Source: Actinomycetes bacterium
GTDB lineage: Bacteria > Actinomycetota > Actinomycetes > Actinomycetales > Cellulomonadaceae
Direction of reading: 5' to 3'
DNA length: 8,404 nucleotides
Assembly (NCBI GenBank): GCA_023412515.1
Contig: JAEYNO010000354.1
Location: 1-8,404 of the forward strand
Position numbers and translations under genes: made by a program. Shown here one piece after another: positions 4,600 to 8,404 of the stretch; the stretch's first letter is position 1; every line of letters begins with the position of its first letter. The notes below the pieces were generated by a model. The model was not told the origin of the DNA. It worked only from the letters and a program-made list of their open reading frames with translations, and made no database searches.

Positions 4600-6276
4600 A
4601 TGCTCAACGGCGGGACGTACACGGGAGGCGCCGGACGACGGCGTCGTGCCGGGGCCATCGGCGCGGCCGCGCTCGCGGCGACGCTGGGCCTCGCGGCCTG
4701 CGGCAGCGGCGACAGCGGGGGCGGCAGCACCGCGGACGGCGGGGGTGCCGACCTCGAGTGCTCGGTCGGGGCGGCCGACCAGCCCTGGAAGGCCTCCGAG
4801 CCGCGCGAGTTCTCGGTGCTGTGGACCGACTGGCCCGACTACCCGGTCACCGACTCGTGGCAGTTCTTCGACGAGATCGAGAAGCGCACCAACGTCAAGC
4901 TCAACCTGACGAACATCCCGTTCAGCGACGCGACCGAGAAGCGCAGCCTCCTCATCAGCGCGGGCGACGCGCCCCAGATCATCCCGCTCACGTACACGGG
5001 CGACGAGCGGCAGTTCGCCGCCTCCGGCGCCGTGGTCCCCATGAGTGACTACGTCGAGTACATGCCCAACTTCCAGAAGTACGTGGAGGAGTGGGACCTG
5101 GGCGACATGATCGACAACCTCCGCCAGGCCGACGGCAAGTACTACATGGTGCCGGGCCTGCAGGAGGTGTCGGTCCCGGTCTTCACGCTGATCATCCGCC
5201 AGGACGTCTTCGACGAGGTCGGGGCGCCCGCGCCCGAGACGTGGGAGGACCTGCAGACCGGCCTCGAGATGATCAAGGCCAAGTACCCCGACAGCAAGCC
5301 GCTCGCGGACGGCTTCGAGGGCCAGTCGATGATCAACTACGCGGCCCACTCGTTCGGCACGGTCGGCGGCTGGGGCTTCGGCACCGGCGCCTGGTACGAC
5401 GAGGACGCCGACGAGTTCGTCTACGCGCCCACCACCGAGGGCTACAAGCAGATGGTCGAGTACTTCAACGGCCTCACCGAGGCCGGGCTGCTCGACACCG
5501 AGTCGTTCACCGACTCCAACGACGGCGGCGGCACCGTCACCGAGAAGATCGCCGCCGAGACGGTGTTCGCGGCGTCCGGCGCGTCCGGCACGGTGCAGGA
5601 GTTCGCGACCGCGCTCGACGCCGCGGGCGTCACCGACTACGAGCTCAAGCAGATCGCGCCCCCCGGCGGCCCCGCCGGCATGGTCGTCGAGCCCCGCAAC
5701 TTCTGGAACGGCTTCATGCTGACCCAGGACGCGGTCAACGACCCCAACTTCTGCGACCTGCTGCAGTTCACCGACTGGCTGTACTACAACCCCGAGGCCC
5801 GCGACATGATCCAGTGGGGCGTCGAGGGCGAGACGTACACGAAGGACGGCGACACCTACACGCTGAACCCCGAGTACACGCACAAGCAGCTCAACCTCAA
5901 CCCGAGCGGCACGATCGACATCAAGAAGGACCTCGGCTTCGCCAACGACGTGTTCGCCGGGTCCACCGAGTCGCGGGCCCTCAAGGAGTCGTACAACGTC
6001 CCCGCGTTCGTCGAGTACATCGACTCGGTGCTCTCGTCCCGCACGCCGCGCGACCCGTTCCCGCGCGCACCCCTGGACGAGGCCGAGCTCGAGCAGTCGT
6101 CGCTCCTGGCGACGCCGCTCAAGGACTCGGTCGACACCGCGACGCTCGAGTTCATCCTCGGGCAGCGCGACCTGTCGCAGTGGGACTCCTTCCTGAGCCA
6201 GCTCGAGGGCCAGGGTCTCCAGCAGTACATGGACCTGATCAACGGTGCGCGTGAGCGCGCCGCCGAGAAGGACTGA
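4600..6276 (+). CDS. Sugar ABC transporter lipoprotein, extracellular solute-binding protein (CUT1/Lpl type)
   Basis: A 558-residue substrate-binding lipoprotein that would capture a carbohydrate outside the membrane and pass it to the two downstream permeases. The signal peptide has an RRRR charged region (13-16), a hydrophobic stretch (about 19-33) and the lipobox LAAC with C34 as the lipidated residue, then a Gly/Ser-rich tether to about residue 50. The mature part begins EFSVLWTDWPDYPV and has the two-lobe style of family 1 binding proteins, including VPGLQEVSVPVFTLIIRQDVFDEVGAPAPETWEDL. It is longer than maltose-type proteins (about 400-450) and matches the long LplA/YtcQ-like group, which fits the LplB/LplC-like permeases beside it. 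AGGAG (4589-4593) lies 6 bases before the ATG. Likely substrates are oligosaccharides or glycosides; the exact one is unknown. Confidence 0.92.
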   Translation: MLNGGTYTGGAGRRRRAGAIGAAALAATLGLAACGSGDSGGGSTADGGGADLECSVGAADQPWKASEPREFSVLWTDWPDYPVTDSWQFFDEIEKRTNVKLNLTNIPFSDATEKRSLLISAGDAPQIIPLTYTGDERQFAASGAVVPMSDYVEYMPNFQKYVEEWDLGDMIDNLRQADGKYYMVPGLQEVSVPVFTLIIRQDVFDEVGAPAPETWEDLQTGLEMIKAKYPDSKPLADGFEGQSMINYAAHSFGTVGGWGFGTGAWYDEDADEFVYAPTTEGYKQMVEYFNGLTEAGLLDTESFTDSNDGGGTVTEKIAAETVFAASGASGTVQEFATALDAAGVTDYELKQIAPPGGPAGMVVEPRNFWNGFMLTQDAVNDPNFCDLLQFTDWLYYNPEARDMIQWGVEGETYTKDGDTYTLNPEYTHKQLNLNPSGTIDIKKDLGFANDVFAGSTESRALKESYNVPAFVEYIDSVLSSRTPRDPFPRAPLDEAELEQSSLLATPLKDSVDTATLEFILGQRDLSQWDSFLSQLEGQGLQQYMDLINGARERAAEKD

Positions 6277-6285
6277 CCCCGCCCT

Positions 6286-6337
6286 CCCCCCCCCGGGGGG
6301 GGGCCCCCCCCCCCCCCCCGGGCGCCCCCCCCCCGGG
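6286..6337. repeat. C/G homopolymer tract between binding protein and permease genes
   Basis: The run order as given is C9 (6286-6294), G9 (6295-6303), C16 (6304-6319), GGG, C, G, C10 (6325-6334), GGG. The C9/G9 junction is an 18-bp perfect palindrome, and the G9 can also pair with the C16. In RNA it would form a very stable hairpin just 9 bases after the binding-protein stop. Intergenic hairpins at this position are common in sugar ABC operons, where they protect the abundant binding-protein message and reduce permease expression. The minus strand carries G10, G16 and G9 runs that could form quadruplexes. Run lengths may be unreliable, since such tracts are difficult to sequence and assemble. 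Confidence 0.75.
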
Positions 6338-6365
6338 CCACCACCCGCTCACGAAGGAGTGAGAC

Positions 6366-7394
6366 ATGAGCGCAGCTCAAGTGACGGGCGACGCACTCGT
6401 GACCGAGGAGCGGCGGGACCAGCGCGCGCCCGCGCCCGGCGGCGCAGGGGGCCGCCCGGCCGGCCGCCCCCGCCGCGGCAGGGCCTCGGGCAAGGTGCCG
6501 TGGCGCGCGGCGCTGCGGCGCGACTGGCCGCTGTACGCGATGGCGCTGGTCCCCGTCCTGTTCCTGCTGGTGTTCCGCTACGCGCCGATGTTCGGCAACA
6601 TCATCGCGTTCCGCCGGTTCCGTCCCGGCGGCAGCATCATCGGTGACGAGTGGGTCGGCCTGCGGTACATCGAGATGTTCCTGTCCGACCCCAACTTCTG
6701 GAACGTCTTCGCGAACACCGCGATCCTCGGCGGCCTCACGCTGCTGTTCTGCTTCCCGCTGCCGATCGTGCTCGCGCTGTCCCTCAACGAGGTCCGCAAG
6801 CGCGCGTTCAAGCGTACGGTCCAGTCGATCTCGTACCTGCCGCACTTCCTGTCGGTGGTCATCGTCGTCGGCATGACCATGCAGCTGCTGTCGCTGCAGG
6901 GCACCGTCAACCAGGTCATCGAAGGGTTCGGCGGCGACGCGATCCCGTTCCTGCAGCGCGCCGAGTGGTTCCGCACCATCTACGTGGGGTCCGAGATCTG
7001 GCAGACCGTCGGCTGGGGCACGATCCTCTACCTCGCGGCGCTCACCACGGTCGACGCGTCGCTCTACGAGGCGGCGCGCATCGACGGCGCCAACCGCTTG
7101 CGCCAGACCTGGCACGTGACCCTGCCGGGCATCCGCCCGACCATGGTCACGCTGCTCATCCTCAACATCGGCACGTTCCTCAACGTCGGGTTCGAGAAGG
7201 TCCTGCTGCTGTACAACCCCTTGACCTACTCGACCGCCGACGTCGTCTCGACGTACCTGTACCGGGTCGGGCTGGTGTCGAACAACTTCAGCTACGCGAC
7301 CGCGATCGGCCTGTTCCAGGCCCTCATCGGGCTCGTGATGGTGCTGACCGCGAACTTCGTGTCGCGCCGAGTGGTGGGAGCAAGCCTGTGGTGA
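6366..7394 (+). CDS. Sugar ABC transporter permease, LplB-like
   Basis: A 342-residue inner-membrane subunit of a CUT1 sugar importer. About 52 N-terminal cytoplasmic residues are rich in Arg, Gly and Pro and are longer than in many relatives. Six membrane segments are visible at roughly 56-78, 114-140, 155-178, 208-230, 261-280 and 312-335. The segment YAPMFGNIIAFRRF after the first helix is typical of the LplB/YteP group. The EAA loop that contacts the ATPase is EAARIDGANRL...LPGI (E235 to P254), intact. AAGGAG (6354-6359) is 6 bases before the ATG. It follows the binding protein by 89 bases, mostly the homopolymer tract, and overlaps the next permease. It should pair with that permease and with an ATPase encoded elsewhere. 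Confidence 0.93.
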   Translation: MSAAQVTGDALVTEERRDQRAPAPGGAGGRPAGRPRRGRASGKVPWRAALRRDWPLYAMALVPVLFLLVFRYAPMFGNIIAFRRFRPGGSIIGDEWVGLRYIEMFLSDPNFWNVFANTAILGGLTLLFCFPLPIVLALSLNEVRKRAFKRTVQSISYLPHFLSVVIVVGMTMQLLSLQGTVNQVIEGFGGDAIPFLQRAEWFRTIYVGSEIWQTVGWGTILYLAALTTVDASLYEAARIDGANRLRQTWHVTLPGIRPTMVTLLILNIGTFLNVGFEKVLLLYNPLTYSTADVVSTYLYRVGLVSNNFSYATAIGLFQALIGLVMVLTANFVSRRVVGASLW

Positions 7395-8323
7395 CGCAGT
7401 CCGCCCTGACGTCCACGACGAGCCCCGCCGGGGGCACGTCCATCGGCCCGCGCGACTCGCGCGGCTACCGCGTCTTCACGTGGGTCAACGGCGCGTTCCT
7501 CGTGCTGCTGTGCGCGTTCATGCTGTACCCGTTCGTCACGGTGATCGCGCAGTCGTTCTCGAGCCCCGGTGCCGTCAAGGCGGGCCTGGTCAACGTGTGG
7601 CCCGTCGGCTTCAACCTCGACACGTACGAGGCCGTGTGGCAGAACAAGATGTTCTGGCGGTCGTACCGCAACACCGTGGTCTACACGGTCGTCGGCACGA
7701 CCATCGCCATGGTGCTGACCACGCTGCTCGCGTTCGTGCTGTCGAAGCGGCACCTGCGCGGACGCACGGGCCTCATCTGGGTCGCGATGTTCACGATGTT
7801 CTTCAACGGCGGCCTGATCCCCAACTACGTGCTCATCCAGACCCTCGGTCTGAAGAACACGATGTGGGCGGTCGTGCTGCCCGGCGCGATCTCGATCTTC
7901 AACCTGCTGGTCATGAAGTCGTTCTTCGAGAACCTGCCGGCGGAGATGGAGGAGGCCGCGCAGATCGACGGCCTCGGGTGGTTCGGGATCTTCGGACGCA
8001 TCGTCATCCCGCTGTCCAAGGCGGTGATCGCGACCATGATCCTGTTCTACTCGGTCGCGATCTGGAACGACTGGTTCGCGGCGTTCCTGTACATCGACAA
8101 GCAGGAGCTGTTCCCGGTCACGCTGTTCCTGCGCAACCTCATCGCCGGGGCCTCGTCCGCGGCGTCCGAGGGGGCCGCCGTCGCGGGCACGACGTCCGCG
8201 GCGATCGCCGCCAACATCCAGTCGGTCACGATGATCCTCACGATCATCCCGATCCTCTGCGTGTACCCGTTCGTGCAGCGGTACTTCGTGTCCGGCGTCA
8301 TGCTCGGCTCCGTCAAGGGCTGA
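7388..8323 (+). CDS. Carbohydrate ABC transporter permease, LplC/YtcP-like
   Basis: The second membrane subunit, 311 residues. After a short polar N-terminus the first helix (VNGAFLVLLCAFMLYPFVTVI) leads into the loop that ends in WPVGFNLDTYEAVW, followed by five more membrane segments. MFTMFFNGGLIPNYVLIQTLGLKNTMWAVVLP is characteristic of the LplC/YtcP group, as is the ending VQRYFVSGVMLGSVKG. The EAA loop is EAAQIDGLGWF...IPLS (E189 to P208). Two adjacent in-frame GTG codons compete as start: 7388 has GGGAG (7376-7380) at 7 bases and is used here; 7391 would give the 4-base GTGA overlap seen elsewhere in this locus. They differ by one residue. Translation is coupled to the upstream permease. 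A glycoside hydrolase often follows such genes, but none is within the window. Confidence 0.93.
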   Translation: MVTQSALTSTTSPAGGTSIGPRDSRGYRVFTWVNGAFLVLLCAFMLYPFVTVIAQSFSSPGAVKAGLVNVWPVGFNLDTYEAVWQNKMFWRSYRNTVVYTVVGTTIAMVLTTLLAFVLSKRHLRGRTGLIWVAMFTMFFNGGLIPNYVLIQTLGLKNTMWAVVLPGAISIFNLLVMKSFFENLPAEMEEAAQIDGLGWFGIFGRIVIPLSKAVIATMILFYSVAIWNDWFAAFLYIDKQELFPVTLFLRNLIAGASSAASEGAAVAGTTSAAIAANIQSVTMILTIIPILCVYPFVQRYFVSGVMLGSVKG

Positions 8324-8336
8324 CACCCGCAGGGGT

Positions 8337-8357
8337 GGTGGCACCCACGGTGCCGCC
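8337..8357 (+). terminator. Possible hairpin terminator or attenuator after the permease operon
   Basis: GGTGGCACC and GGTGCCGCC form a 9-bp stem (one G-U pair) around CAC, 13 bases after the permease stop. There is no T-run, so it is at best an actinobacterial-style terminator, or a processing or attenuation hairpin before a further operon gene beyond the window. Confidence 0.4.
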
Positions 8358-8382
8358 GTCCGAGACGGTCTGCAGCGCCGCG

Positions 8383-8404
8383 GCCTGGGTACCAGGACCC
8401 AGGC
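8383..8404. repeat. Perfect 8-bp inverted repeat at the right edge
   Basis: GCCTGGGT (8383-8390) and ACCCAGGC (8397-8404) flank ACCAGG. The right arm ends at the last base of the window, so the stem may be longer. It could be the main, possibly bidirectional, terminator of the transporter operon or an operator of the next gene; the missing flank prevents a decision. Confidence 0.45.

Noticed and set aside
4390..5883. 497-codon minus-strand frame opposite the solute-binding protein
   Set aside because: It is biased to Val, Leu, Gly, Arg, Asp and His without any domain, whereas the opposite strand encodes a lipoprotein with signal peptide and lipobox.
6286..6337. CRISPR array, mobile-element end or frameshifted coding sequence as explanation for the C/G tract
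   Set aside because: There are no regularly spaced repeats, no terminal inverted repeats or target duplication, and intact stop and start signals flank it on both sides.
6245..6646. Small plus-strand frame crossing the C/G tract with Pro- and Gly-rich sequence
   Set aside because: It owes its existence to the homopolymer runs, overlaps the well-supported first permease in another frame and has no ribosome site of its own.
5856..7115. 419-codon minus-strand frame spanning the homopolymer tract
   Set aside because: It reads through two genes and the C/G tract, giving poly-Gly/Pro and antisense-like composition; no motifs were found.

Overview
The window is very G+C-rich, with G/C-dominated third codon positions, GTG and TTG starts, and 4-base GTGA stop/start overlaps. 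This points to a high-GC actinobacterium. A saprophytic member of the Micrococcales such as a Cellulomonas relative would fit, but that placement is inference. The whole window reads as one carbohydrate-utilisation locus.

Layout. Bases 1-92 hold the last 29 codons of an unrecognised plus-strand gene. It converges on a LacI-family repressor gene on the minus strand (128-1129). A 112-base divergent intergenic region (1130-1241) carries a clear promoter and a near-perfect LacI-type palindrome for the rightward genes. Three tightly coupled genes follow (1242-4284): a Gfo/Idh/MocA oxidoreductase, a ThuA-domain protein and a second Gfo/Idh/MocA oxidoreductase. A 315-base non-coding stretch (4285-4599) contains a perfect 10-bp inverted repeat, three operator-like motifs (one lying inside that repeat), a good promoter and a structured leader of about 150 bases. 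After it comes a CUT1/Lpl-type sugar ABC importer: a lipoprotein solute-binding protein (4600-6276), then two permeases (6366-7394 and 7388-8323). A very unusual C/G homopolymer tract separates the binding protein from the first permease. The last 81 bases hold two inverted repeats with no gene, probably the operon's 3' end.

How the genes may work together (inference). The lipoprotein captures an oligosaccharide or glycoside outside the cell and the two permeases import it. No ATPase is encoded here, which is usual for this class because a shared MsmX/MsiK-like ATPase often serves. Inside the cell, the ThuA plus Gfo/Idh/MocA set resembles the ThuA/ThuB type of disaccharide oxidation, which makes 3-keto sugars. 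The LacI-family protein, with an intact DNA-binding head and hinge helix, probably controls the divergent oxidoreductase operon and perhaps the transporter operon, since related ATCG-centred motifs lie near both promoters. No glycosidase, ATPase, mobile element, CRISPR array or RNA gene was found. The families are known; the least ordinary items are the homopolymer tract, the motif layout around the transporter promoter, and the altered active-site motif in the second oxidoreductase.
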